DNA from: DAOUTW01 sp964523575
Lineage (GTDB): Bacteria; Zixibacteria; MSB-5A5; GN15; JAAZOE01
Direction of reading: 5' to 3'
Assembly (NCBI GenBank): GCA_964523575.1
Contig: CAZGAV010000084.1
Location: 1 to 15,931 of the forward strand
DNA length: 15,931 nucleotides
In this document: one piece after another, positions 5,098 through 14,000 of the stretch
Position numbering within the stretch: position 1 is the first letter of the stretch
Layout of the letters: every line of letters starts with the position of its first letter
Notes under the pieces: model-generated
Database searches by the model: none
What the model was told of the DNA's origin: nothing
Seen by the model: the letters and a program-made list of their open reading frames with translations, nothing else
Program-made: the position numbers and the translations under genes

Positions 5098-6129
5098 TCA
5101 GGTCCGGTCGCGGTAATGATTTTCGAAGAAGGAATTATCGGTCGGATCGGCGGCCGATTTGGCCATGATGGTTTTGACCCAGAACTGGTTGAGGCGATAC
5201 CAGATAACGGTCTCGGTCAGCTTGGCCTCGAAGTCAGCCTGCGGTTCCCAGCCCAGTTTTTTGATTTTATTCCAGTTGACGGCGTAGCAGAAATCATGGC
5301 CGGGCCGGTCGGCGACATGTCGGATTAAATCGTAATCGGCGCCGAGGATTTTGACGATCTTTTTGGACAATTCGAGATTGGTGGTATGGTTGCCCGCCCC
5401 GGCGTTGTAGATCTCCCCCGGCTTGCCTTTGGTAAAAACCGTCCAGATGGCCCGGCAGAAATCATCGACATAAAGCCAGTCACGCATCTGCTGGCCGTGG
5501 CCGTAGAGCGGCAAGGTGTCGCCGTTGACGAGACGGCGGGTGAAAAAGGGGATGACCTTCTCGGGAAACTGACGCGGGCCGAAATTATTGGTGCCGCGAA
5601 TGATGACGGCGTTGATGCGGTCGGTGTTGACGGCCGCGGCTATATACAGATCGGCCGCCGCCTTGGACGACGAGTAGAAATTGCCCGGTTTCAGCGGCGC
5701 GTTTTCATCGAAGGGATGATCCGGGCTGGTCGAACCGTAAACTTCATCGGTGGAAACCTGCAGAAAGCGTTCGATTTTATACTTGGCCGTCACCCGCAGG
5801 AGATTGAGGACGCCCTCGACGTTGTTTTTGATGAAGATCCCCGGATGATAGTAAGCGCGATCGACATGAGTATGAGCGGCGATATTGATTATGCCGTCGA
5901 GGCCCTCAGCCGCCAGTTCATCGACCAGCGCGGCGTCGGTGATGGAACCGTGGATAAAACGGTGCCGGTCCGATTCAATCCCGTCGCGAAAAATTTCAAG
6001 ATTGATGCGGTCGCCGGAATATTCGAGGCTGTCGAGAGAAATAACCTGGATATCATTGACGTTATCGAAGAGATAACGGATGAAATTGGAGCCGATAAAT
6101 CCGGCGCTTCCGGTAACCAACAGTTTCAT
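5098..6129 (-). CDS. rfbB: dTDP-glucose 4,6-dehydratase
   Basis: This 343-residue enzyme converts dTDP-glucose to dTDP-4-dehydro-6-deoxyglucose, the committed step toward dTDP-rhamnose and related deoxysugars. It is an extended SDR protein. GxxGxxG occurs as GSAGFIG (7-13). The dehydratase triad is present in STDEVYG (126-132, Thr-Asp-Glu) and YSSSK (152-156). The family block NNFGPRQFPEKVIPFF spans 181-196. Length matches the family. Its ATG overlaps the stop codon of the upstream epimerase gene by one base (TGATG), implying translational coupling. It is the third gene of the operon. Confidence 0.95.
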   Translation of the reverse strand: MKLLVTGSAGFIGSNFIRYLFDNVNDIQVISLDSLEYSGDRINLEIFRDGIESDRHRFIHGSITDAALVDELAAEGLDGIINIAAHTHVDRAYYHPGIFIKNNVEGVLNLLRVTAKYKIERFLQVSTDEVYGSTSPDHPFDENAPLKPGNFYSSSKAAADLYIAAAVNTDRINAVIIRGTNNFGPRQFPEKVIPFFTRRLVNGDTLPLYGHGQQMRDWLYVDDFCRAIWTVFTKGKPGEIYNAGAGNHTTNLELSKKIVKILGADYDLIRHVADRPGHDFCYAVNWNKIKKLGWEPQADFEAKLTETVIWYRLNQFWVKTIMAKSAADPTDNSFFENHYRDRT

Positions 6130-6584
6130 CAGCCGTGCCTGATCTCCCAGTCATAATCGATTTCGGCGGTGTTGAAGGGTAAGCGGATTTCGTCGGGATT
6201 GTCCCGGTCGAAAGGTTTGTCGGGGCAGTTGAGAATCAGCGCCGTTTGAGGCCCGATACCCTTGACGCCATGATATACCAGCGGCGGTATCTGCACCAGC
6301 TTCCGGTTCTGGTCGCCGATGACGAATTCGTTGATTTTGCCCCGGGTGGGACTGCTTTCCCGCAGATCGGCCAGAACCAGTTTGGCCATGCCGGATACGA
6401 CCGTGAAGCTGTCGGTTTGTTCGGCGTGGCAATGCCAGGCTTTGATCACCTCCGGGTACACCGCCGATATATAAACCTGGCCGAAACCGGCGAAAAGGTC
6501 GTCGTCGTTGCGCAGGATTTCGTACAACCAGCCGCGTTCGTCGGCATGAGTGATCAATTTTTTGGTTTTGACCCCGGCGATCAT
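6129..6584 (-). CDS. rfbC: dTDP-4-dehydrorhamnose 3,5-epimerase family cupin
   Basis: This 151-residue RmlC-like cupin sits between rfbA and rfbB. The operon predicts epimerisation of dTDP-4-dehydro-6-deoxyglucose at C3 and C5. Visible signatures are DERGWLYEI (15-23), WHCHAEQTD (50-58, cupin histidines), the strand GMAKLVLADLRESSPT and IPPLVYHGVKG (99-109). It is about 30 residues shorter than classical RmlC and belongs to the short subgroup. Near the C-terminus, where classical enzymes have a conserved catalytic Tyr, I read PFDRDNPDE with Phe125, so activity is not certain. A strong AAGGAGGAGG ribosome-binding site lies within the 3' end of rfbA, and the ATG overlaps the rfbA stop as ATGA. 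Confidence 0.85.
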   Translation of the reverse strand: MIAGVKTKKLITHADERGWLYEILRNDDDLFAGFGQVYISAVYPEVIKAWHCHAEQTDSFTVVSGMAKLVLADLRESSPTRGKINEFVIGDQNRKLVQIPPLVYHGVKGIGPQTALILNCPDKPFDRDNPDEIRLPFNTAEIDYDWEIRHG

Positions 6585-7333
6585 GCCTCCTCCTTTTCTT
6601 CTTCCTCTTCTTCTTCGGCGCCCTCGCCGCAGATGGCCCTTTTGGCCTCGGCCAGCGATTCATGAGTGCCGGCGTCGATCCACCAATGTTCGAGCATGAA
6701 GTAATCGAGCCGACCCTGCGCCAGGTATTGCGATAGAATATCGGTGACCTCGTATTCGCCCCGGCTCGACGGCCCGACGTTGGCGGCGATGTCGAAAAGG
6801 TCATTGGGGAAGAAATAGATACCGGTGATGACCCAATGGGTGTCGGGATGTTCCGGTTTTTCCTCGATTGCAAGGAGACGGCCGTTTTCGATATGGGCGA
6901 CCCCGAAAGCCTCGGGCGATTTGACCTCGCTGAGCAGGATCAGGGCGGTGTCGGGATTTTTGAGGAAACGGTCGCGGGCGGGGGTGATGGAGCCGCCAAT
7001 GATATTATCGCCCAGGACGACCATATAGGGTCCGGCGCGATGTTGCCGGGGCATCATCTGGATCGACCCGGCGATGCCGGGTTTGTCGGTCTGGGCGACG
7101 ATCCGCAGGGGCTGGAACTGATCCCGGAAGGGGCCGTTGATGGCAAGGTCAAATGCCTCAACATGATCCGGGTTGGTGACAAGGGTGACATCGGAGACGC
7201 CGGCCGCGATCAGGATTGACAGGGAATAATAAACCATCGGCCGGCCGCAAAGGTCCAGCAGATGTTTATTGGTATTGGCGGTCAGCGGCATGAGGCGCGT
7301 GCCCCGGCCGCCGGTCAGTATAATTCCCTGCAC
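6581..7333 (-). CDS. rfbA: Glucose-1-phosphate thymidylyltransferase
   Basis: The first gene of the rfb operon encodes a 250-residue nucleotidyltransferase that would join dTTP and glucose-1-phosphate to form dTDP-glucose. The signature LTGGRGTRLMPLT (6-18) is followed by Lys23 in NTNKHLLDL. VLGDN (106-110) holds the metal-binding Asp. EEKP (157-160) and WWIDAGT (217-223) are also present. It is about 40 residues shorter than classical RmlA, like other short RfbA-type enzymes. The C-terminus is an acidic tail (237-250, almost all Glu) encoded by GAG/GAA repeats that double as the ribosome-binding site of rfbC. Translation starts at GTG (7333), with AAAGGG about 6 nt upstream and a promoter at 7367-7394. 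Confidence 0.93.
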   Translation of the reverse strand: MQGIILTGGRGTRLMPLTANTNKHLLDLCGRPMVYYSLSILIAAGVSDVTLVTNPDHVEAFDLAINGPFRDQFQPLRIVAQTDKPGIAGSIQMMPRQHRAGPYMVVLGDNIIGGSITPARDRFLKNPDTALILLSEVKSPEAFGVAHIENGRLLAIEEKPEHPDTHWVITGIYFFPNDLFDIAANVGPSSRGEYEVTDILSQYLAQGRLDYFMLEHWWIDAGTHESLAEAKRAICGEGAEEEEEEEKEEA

Positions 7334-7366
7334 GGCAACCCTTTCTTATATAAATGGCAGGAAATC

Positions 7367-7394
7367 AATATAACGCAATCGCCCCCGGAATCAA
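7367..7394 (-). promoter_or_regulatory. Candidate promoter of the rfb operon
   Basis: On the minus strand TTGATT (7394-7389) and TATATT (7372-7367) are 16 bases apart. Transcription would start near 7360, leaving a leader of about 27 nt before the rfbA GTG. The same -10 hexamer occurs in the candidate promoters at 10992 and 14259. Confidence 0.5.
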
Positions 7395-7438
7395 CAGCAA
7401 AAAATAATCTATCCTGCTCAGTCGAAGTGTATCGGAAA

Positions 7439-7461
7439 ATCAAATTACGATCAAATTTGAT
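7439..7461. promoter_or_regulatory. Operator-like A/T palindrome upstream of the rfb promoter
   Basis: ATCAAATT occurs at 7439-7446 and again at 7450-7457, 11 bases apart, which is about one helical turn. The second copy is part of a perfect 12-bp palindrome, ATCAAATTTGAT (7450-7461). It lies about 45 bp upstream of the -35 element. Its role as a regulator site is inferred only from symmetry and position. Confidence 0.3.
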
Positions 7462-7552
7462 GGACGGCAATTTTCGAATCGTCGTCGAAAAGAGTCCGGC
7501 CTCAGTTCGGCGGTGCCGCATCTGGTCCAAAATCACACAGAATTCAATTTCC

Positions 7553-8035
7553 TTACCGCTTGTAGCCGATTTTTTGCAGGAACTCGATACGGTGCTTCTT
7601 GTCGGCTTCGGTTTCGATCCCCTTGGGGATGAATCCGTCGATGACGCCCGTGATGCCCCGGCCCTGATCCGATTCGACGATCAAAACATCGACCGGGTTG
7701 GACGTGGCGCAAAATATCCGGCACACCTCGCGGCTGGATTTGAGCGCCGGCAGGACGTTGATCGGAAAACCGTCGCGCATGAGGAGAACAAAGCTGTGCC
7801 CGGCGCCGATATCGAAGGCGTATTTTTCGGCCTTTTTGATGAGTTCGGGTTCGTTACCGTCGCTTCGCACCAGACAGGGGCCGGAGGCCTCGCAAAAAGC
7901 CAGGCCGAATTTGATGGCCGGGGAACTGTTGACCATGATTTCATAGATGTCCTCGACCGTCTTGATGAAATGCGACATGCCGAGGATGAGGTTTTCGCCC
8001 TCGGCCGGGGTGATTTTGTATGTCTTATCTTTCAT
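7553..8035 (-). CDS. Adenosine-specific kinase family protein
   Basis: The protein has 160 residues (162 if the upstream ATG at 8041 is used). It matches the small Adenosine_kin family (formerly DUF355), best known from hyperthermophilic archaea and scattered bacteria, whose members are reported to bind or phosphorylate adenosine. Numbered from the longer start, conserved blocks are HFIKTVEDIYE (24-34), KFGLAFCEASGPCLVR (44-59), AFDIGAGHSFVLLMRDGFPINVL (75-97), EVCRIFCATSNPVDVLI (105-121) and GRGITGVIDGFIPKGIE (127-143). I prefer the ATG at 8035 because AAGGAG lies 7 nt upstream, whereas only one base separates it from the first ATG. The 5' end overlaps the upstream gene by 11 bases. It is the last gene of its operon, and no lipobox or signal is present. 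Confidence 0.85.
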   Translation of the reverse strand: MKDKTYKITPAEGENLILGMSHFIKTVEDIYEIMVNSSPAIKFGLAFCEASGPCLVRSDGNEPELIKKAEKYAFDIGAGHSFVLLMRDGFPINVLPALKSSREVCRIFCATSNPVDVLIVESDQGRGITGVIDGFIPKGIETEADKKHRIEFLQKIGYKR

Positions 8036-8801
8036 CGTCATTCTCCTTGAAAAAGCTGTCCGGCAGATCGAGTTTGATTTCCGGTATGCCGTATTTCTCC
8101 TCGACTTCGAAATAGAATTTGATAAATATCAAAACCTTGCCGCGCCCGATCAGGTGAAATCCGACCGGAAGCCAGTAGCCGGCTTCGACCGGCGCCAGAC
8201 TCATGCTCATATCCAGTTGTCTGATCTTGGAAGGCAGTTTGGCCGGATGAAATTCGGCGTAGACCAGATTGAGGGCGTTGGCCTCGAACCAGTAATCGCC
8301 TTCCATCAGGTTTTCATCGTCGGCCATGCAGTCGGCCACGATATGGTAGCTGACGCATCCGTGCTGAATTTCGACGCCGGGCATGCTGAATTTGTAATGC
8401 TCGCGGTTTTCGGGATAGAAAGGCGTTAATGGCCGGATGGAGGCGTCGCGGTTGCGGCCTTTCCGGCGCCGTTCGGCCGCTTCCTCGATCTGTTTCTGCA
8501 ACTGCTCTTCGTCCTGCAGTTGGCCGTCGAGAGAGTATTCGAGATAAACTTCCTTGAACAGCGAATCCTTGAAATAATATTCCTTGATGAATTTTTTTTC
8601 CTCTTCGACCTCGCCGTCGCCGTTGAGTTTGCGGACATACGATTCGGCCCGCATCGACATGGCCCCGACCTCGGCCCGCGTCAGGCTGTCCTGCCGGTAA
8701 GCGCCGTCGATCACTTGCTCGATATCGAGATCGTACTCGCCCCGGGCGGATCCCGGCCAGAGGCAAAGGCCAATCAATAACGCCATGACGGTCAGCTTCA
8801 T
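8025..8801 (-). CDS. Secreted protein, possibly LolA-like
   Basis: This 258-residue protein has a signal peptide (about 1-21, MKLTVMALLIGLCLWPGSARG) and no lipobox. Residues 97-119 are a charged helical or coiled segment rich in Gln, Glu and Arg. The C-terminal half alternates beta strands, with EGDYWFEANALNLVYAEFHPAKLP followed by GYWLPVGFHL. This reminds me of periplasmic LolA/outer-membrane lipoprotein-sorting folds, in which a change in a protein or lipid cargo is reported as 'what is read from residues, then model'. The resemblance is weak and made without a search. Its ATG overlaps the stop of the HEAT-cyclophilin gene as ATGA, with GGGAGG 4 nt upstream, so the two are translationally coupled. 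This supports a shared envelope role. Confidence 0.6.
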   Translation of the reverse strand: MKLTVMALLIGLCLWPGSARGEYDLDIEQVIDGAYRQDSLTRAEVGAMSMRAESYVRKLNGDGEVEEEKKFIKEYYFKDSLFKEVYLEYSLDGQLQDEEQLQKQIEEAAERRRKGRNRDASIRPLTPFYPENREHYKFSMPGVEIQHGCVSYHIVADCMADDENLMEGDYWFEANALNLVYAEFHPAKLPSKIRQLDMSMSLAPVEAGYWLPVGFHLIGRGKVLIFIKFYFEVEEKYGIPEIKLDLPDSFFKENDDER

Positions 8802-10804
8802 TTGTCCTCCCGGCTATATTTTATGGTGACGCTCTTGATGGCGTCGCCGCGCACTATTTGCTGGACGATGTCCAGTCCCTCGATCACCCGGCCGAAGGCG
8901 GTGTAGCGGGCGTCGAGATACGGCTGGGGCGAAAGGGTGATGAAATACTGCGAGCCTCCGGTATCCTTGCCGGAGTTGGCCATTCCGAGGGTGCCGGTGC
9001 TGTAGGAAACGCGGTTAAATTCGCTCCGGATGGCGTATCCCGGCCCGCCCCATCCGTCACCGCGCGGACAGCCGTCCTGAATGACGAAATTGGGAACGAC
9101 CCGGTGGAATATCAGATTATCGTAAAAGCCCTTTTCGGCCAGAGAGATGAAATTGTTGACCGTCATCGGGGCTTCATGATAAAACAGTTCGAGGGTGATG
9201 GAGCCGCGCGCGGTTTCCAGTACGGCCAGAGGGTTGACTTTGTATTTATCGAACAACTGGCTATAATTCGTTTTTTCGATAAATGACCGGGCCCGCTGGA
9301 CCTGCCCGCGCCGGTCGATTTTGAATTTATTCCATAACACCTTCGAGGCTTCGCCGCGAATAATGAACCATTCGTCATTACAGCCTTCCTCCAGCGTGGC
9401 GATGACGAGGCTGTCGTAGGTGGAGTCGGTGGTGTAGGTGTTAAAGGCGTCGATGATGGTGCGCTTGAGATCGTCGTCGATGGTGTTGCGGTGATCGAGA
9501 TACAGGGCGGCGATGGCGGGGATCTGAGAAGTCAGATTTCTTTTGGCGGCCAGATCGACGGCCGTAGCCTCAACGACCAGATCGGTGTCGGCCAGGGCGG
9601 TGGCGATATAATTGACCGCCGAGGTGGAATCGACCCGGCAGAGCGATTCGAGGGCGGCGGCCCGAACGGTCGCGGCGGGATCGTTGAACAGGGGCGTCAG
9701 GCGGGCCAGAGCGGCCTGCGGATCGAGGCCGACTATCCCCCTGGCAATGGCCAGTTTTTGCTCGACCGTCGGCGCCGTCAATTTTTGGTCGATGGTGACG
9801 AGGGCCTTGACGCCATCGATTTCAAGAAGAGCGCCGGCCGCCGAGGCCAAAACATTGTCCCGGGTATCATCGACCAGAATCCGGCGGACGATAGCGGCCG
9901 AATTGGCAAAGCCGGGATTTTTGCCGATGATATCGACGCCCAGGGCGGTCACTTTTTCGTCGGTGAGACCGGGCAATTTTTCGCCGATGAAAATCGATCC
10001 GAGACTGCCGAAATTTCCGAGGGCATACATGGCCGCCGCAACGACGCGGTTATCGGCGTCATTGAGACCGCCGGCGATGAGCTTAATGGAGGCGGTGTCG
10101 GCCGATTTGCCCAGCCCGGCGTAGGCCAGCATCCTGAATTCGGGGTCGGGATCGGAGAGCGTGTTGATGAATAATTGCCGGCCCTCGATGCGGCCGCCGC
10201 GCGCTAAGGCATAAAGGGCTCCATATTGGACTTTGCGGGAACCGCTCAGGAGGGCGATTTCAGCCATTTTCGACGCCTGCGACCATTGACCGGCCCGCCA
10301 CAGCGCGAGCAGGGCCTGATATTGAACCAGTGAATCGGAGGCCGTCAGGAAATCGGCGATTTTGGGCGACTGGGCCGAATCGGCCACCCGTCCCAGAGCT
10401 TCGACGGCCACCTCCCGGGCCAGAGGTCTGGTTTTGGCCAGCAGGAACAAGCTGTCGAAAAGCGTGGAGTCGCCCAGCAGTCCGGCGGCGAAATATTTGG
10501 CCTCGGCGGCCGCCAGAGCGGTATCGCGCAAATGGGCCATAAGAGCCGCCGTGTAGAAATTTCCTCCGATGCGGCCGATCGCCAGCGCTGTCCGGGCCCG
10601 GATTTCGGGGTCGGGATCGGAGATATATTCGGGGCTTATCAGCAGGCTGTCATCGGCCCGGGAATCTTCGATAAAAGCGATGCGGAAAAACTTGTCCCGG
10701 CGAATATATTCTTGCTCCAAGCTTGAGCAGGACAACAGGATCGCCGTTACGATCAGGGCCGCCAGTCCGGCCAGAATGAAAATCGCGACCGATTTCTTAT
10801 TCAC
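8798..10804 (-). CDS. Lipoprotein with HEAT repeats and C-terminal cyclophilin domain
   Basis: A GTG start at 10804 gives 668 residues beginning MNKKSVAIFILAG. The hydrophobic signal ends in the lipobox LLSC with Cys26. HEAT-like helical pairs fill residues about 50-510 (many repeats of PEIRARTALAIGRIGG or DNRVVAAAMYALGNFG type). The last 142 residues (527-668) are a cyclophilin-type peptidyl-prolyl isomerase: FHRVVPNFVIQDG, GWGGPGY, MANSGKDTGGSQYFIT and LDARYTAFGRVIEGLDIV. The catalytic Arg of FHR and the Gln of GSQ are present. It would fold or hold proteins at the periplasmic membrane surface, with HEAT repeats as a binding platform. An open frame extends 55 codons further (to 10969), but that part lacks a ribosome-binding site and would place the lipobox internally. 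AAGGGA lies about 10 nt before the GTG. It is the first gene of a three-gene operon. Confidence 0.88.
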   Translation of the reverse strand: MNKKSVAIFILAGLAALIVTAILLSCSSLEQEYIRRDKFFRIAFIEDSRADDSLLISPEYISDPDPEIRARTALAIGRIGGNFYTAALMAHLRDTALAAAEAKYFAAGLLGDSTLFDSLFLLAKTRPLAREVAVEALGRVADSAQSPKIADFLTASDSLVQYQALLALWRAGQWSQASKMAEIALLSGSRKVQYGALYALARGGRIEGRQLFINTLSDPDPEFRMLAYAGLGKSADTASIKLIAGGLNDADNRVVAAAMYALGNFGSLGSIFIGEKLPGLTDEKVTALGVDIIGKNPGFANSAAIVRRILVDDTRDNVLASAAGALLEIDGVKALVTIDQKLTAPTVEQKLAIARGIVGLDPQAALARLTPLFNDPAATVRAAALESLCRVDSTSAVNYIATALADTDLVVEATAVDLAAKRNLTSQIPAIAALYLDHRNTIDDDLKRTIIDAFNTYTTDSTYDSLVIATLEEGCNDEWFIIRGEASKVLWNKFKIDRRGQVQRARSFIEKTNYSQLFDKYKVNPLAVLETARGSITLELFYHEAPMTVNNFISLAEKGFYDNLIFHRVVPNFVIQDGCPRGDGWGGPGYAIRSEFNRVSYSTGTLGMANSGKDTGGSQYFITLSPQPYLDARYTAFGRVIEGLDIVQQIVRGDAIKSVTIKYSREDK

Positions 10805-10850
10805 AGTTTGACTTCCCTTCAAAATCATTAATCCCATGATAGTGCGGATA

Positions 10851-10879
10851 AATAAACAAAGATGTGCCAGGTATATCAA
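10851..10879 (-). promoter_or_regulatory. Candidate promoter of the HEAT-cyclophilin operon
   Basis: On the minus strand TTGATA (10879-10874) and TTTATT (10856-10851) are 17 bases apart. Transcription would begin near 10844. That is downstream of the longer reading-frame start at 10969 and upstream of the GTG at 10804, which supports the GTG as the real start. The -10 match is only 4 of 6. Confidence 0.4.
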
Positions 10880-10969
10880 CCACAATATTCGGAGGCCGCT
10901 ATCGGACTTACGTTTATATAGGACATGAATTACCTTCCCTATTAACTTAACCCTCTGTTTATTAATCAC

Positions 10970-10997
10970 TTGACAAAAGGGGTGAAAAGTTTATATT
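10970..10997 (+). promoter_or_regulatory. Sigma70-like promoter of the dockerin protein gene
   Basis: TTGACA (10970-10975) and TATATT (10992-10997) are 16 bases apart. Transcription would start near 11004, leaving a leader of about 77 nt, longer than for the other genes here. The ribosome-binding site AGGAGG (11069-11074) lies 6 bases before the ATG. Confidence 0.65.
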
Positions 10998-11080
10998 TAA
11001 TCTGAAGGAAAAGGCTTAGGTTGCAGCACAGTTTTTCTTAAGTCTTAACAGCACTTTAAAACAAATTCAGGAGGACGGCA

Positions 11081-14000
11081 ATGCGCAATAAGCTTTCCGT
11101 TGTTATCTTTACCGTGTTCCTCTTAGGTTTGTTTGTGTCGGCTTCGATGATCTACGCGGCCGACAATTTGCATCCCAAGACAACTTTCAATCCGGAACGT
11201 GCTCCCAAGTTCATGATTCCGTTTGAAAGACCTTCGGCAATGCATAGTCAAACCGAGAGTCAAATACCTCTCAATCTGCGCGATAGACCCCCGACTAATT
11301 CGCCGGGTAATATCGCCGGACTGACCACATACGATTATCAGCATAACGGTTCGATGGGCCGCCAGGTAGCCATCAATCCCGATGCTGGTTATGTCTTTAT
11401 CGTCTGGATGGCGCAGGATGACTGGACAATTCCGGGTAATCGGAGTATCTTNNNNNNNNNNNNNNNNNNNNNNNNNNNNNNNNNNNNNNNNNNNNNNNNN
11501 NNNNNNNNNNNNNNNNNNNNNNNNNNNNNNNNNNNNNNNNNNNNNNNNNNNACGATCTGGCCGATTATTGCCGTTCATGACGGCGACAGCTCCAACGTCA
11601 CTGAAGACGTCATTTACGTTCTGTCGCATGTTTTTGAGGGCAGTGAAGACATGATCATGTATCGCGGTGTCGGCACGCCTCCCGTCTGGGATAACGGCCA
11701 GTATATCGAAACCGTGACCGATCTGTCTTACACCATCGTCCCCGATGCAAATTCCGATAAGGTTGCGGTCGTGTACACGGACGACCGGAACGGATTGTCG
11801 GAGGGCGAAGGCAGTCAGACCGACCTCGACGTTTACTACAAACTGTCGACCAATCAGGGCGCCGAATGGGGAACGCCGGTTTGCGTCTCCAATTATTCCG
11901 AAGACGACGACTCCCTTTGGCGCGCTTATACGGATGTGTCGGCGGTAATCACGCCCGATGGATTTATCCACGTCGTGGCTCCGGTCCGCGAACTCCGCAG
12001 CCAGAGCTCCTACGAGAATTACAAATCGCGTCTGGTCCACTGGGACGTCGAACTGGCCACGGGCGCCGTTTCCAAAGCCAGTGTTATCGATGAAGCCCGC
12101 TACACTATGCAGCTGGCGCCGAATCGTCCCTGCGATCCGGATGCCTGGAACCTGTACATCGCCAAGCCGTCGGTTTCCTATTGCGACGGCAAACTGTATG
12201 CTCTGTATACCAAGTTCGGCGATGACAACGAACCCAACGCGTTGAACGACTGTTCTCATGCGTCCTTCGCCAACGGCGAACTCTACCTGGCCGGTTCGGA
12301 CACTTACCTCGGCGCCGCGTTGGGTAGAACCTGGGATACTTCCTGGAATATTACCCAGACCAGAACGCCCCTGTGCGACAGCGGCCTGTGCGAAAGCGAT
12401 CACTGGTCGTCGATGGCCCGTTACGGCTTCGCCTACGGCGACGAGACGGTCTCCGATACGCTTGATATCATGTATATCAACGACAAGGATGCCGGCGGAA
12501 TTCCGCAGGGCAGTGGCACCTGGACCGAGAACAATGTCATGCATTATCGGTTCGCCTGCCGCCCCGTGGCTCACATTCCCAAAATCTCGCTGGAACCGAC
12601 TCAGTTCCTCGATCCGATTCACACGTTTCCCGACAGCGAGTTGACGGTAACGCTGAAAATCGGCAATATCGGCAACGAAGTCATGCATATCGCGGAAGTT
12701 TCAGCCGTGGATGAAGGCGATGGCACCAACTGGATCAACCTCGGATCTTTCAGTGCGACGGTGGACCCGAATGATTTCACATTGATTAACATCACCCTCA
12801 ACTACAATACGGTTCTGAGCACGGGACCCGATCCGGCCGGCTATGACGCCAGCATCAAGATTGACCACGATGCTCCTTCCGATGTCGATTATGTCCCGAT
12901 TCACTTGACCGTGGCGTCCGACTTCAACATGCCGGAAGATACCGTTTTGAATACCACCTGCAAATCTCTGCAAGTGTTCAACACCGCCCGCCTGGGCGGC
13001 GATACTGAATTCCATTCGCTCGATATTCCCGGCGATTGCGACAGTGTCGACAATTCGCCCAATTCGGCGACTTACCTGTACGATGGTTCACCGATGATTG
13101 CCTGGAACAATGGTTCCGAGAATCTGGCTTATACGACCGTCTTCACTCAGGACTTCACCGAGAACGGCACCTTCCGTCCGCAGAGCAAGCTCAATTTCTA
13201 CGCTGAGACCGATTATAATATGGCCGTCTGCACCGTGACGACGACCGACTCGCTGTACGGCGTCGCCATTGCGCTCTATGCGCCGACCGACGGCGTTAAC
13301 TGCTTCATTATCGGCGAATACACCTTCTTCAACTGGAATCCGGTCAGGGACGCCAGTGAAGTTTATCTCGGCTTTATGACCGACTGGGATATTCCGTCCG
13401 ATAACTCCGTGGACAATGGCAGTGGTACGGCCACCGGCGTCGACGGCCTCTATAAGACCATGTGGCAGTTTGGCGCCGATTACGGAGCCGACAACGAGTC
13501 TGCCTGCCCTGGTCAGATAGTTGAAACCGATCGTCTCGGCGGCGTGGCTATCTTCAAGGGTCCGGATCCCGGCGAAGCCCCGTTGTTGAACGCCTGGGCC
13601 GCGGAAAACGCTCCTTATCAGCTGGGTTCCGGCTTCGACAAGGAGTACTTGTACACGCAGATGAGCACCCTGTCCGGTTATCATCCGTTCACGGGCGACT
13701 CCCTGATCGATCTCCACACCGGTATGACCTTTGCGAAGGTTGACATGACCGCCAAAGCCTCTTACCGGTATGTGCTCGGTCTGGTTACGACCAACCAGGG
13801 CGAAAGCGATTACCTGGCTCAGGTCGAACAGGCTCGCGCCTGGGCCGTCGCCAAGGGTCTCATTGTGGACTTCGTCTGCGATTGCACTCCCGGCGATGCC
13901 AATCACGACACTCAGGTTAACGTCGGTGACGCCGTGTACATGATTAACTACGTCTTCAAGAGCGGCCCGTCGCCGTCGCCCTATGCTATCTGTAGCGGTG

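Noticed and set aside
7262..8050. 262-codon + strand frame opposite the adenosine-kinase-like gene
   Set aside because: It covers the rfbA promoter region and the antisense of a well-recognised family. No ribosome-binding site or domain is visible.
10805..10969. N-terminal 55-codon extension of the HEAT-cyclophilin reading frame
   Set aside because: It lacks a ribosome-binding site, would bury the lipoprotein signal and lipobox inside the protein, and lies upstream of the candidate transcription start near 10844. The GTG at 10804 with AAGGGA fits better.
11123..12688. 521-codon minus-strand frame across the first gap
   Set aside because: It is a shadow of the dockerin protein gene and is kept open partly by the N run. 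It has no start signal or family resemblance.
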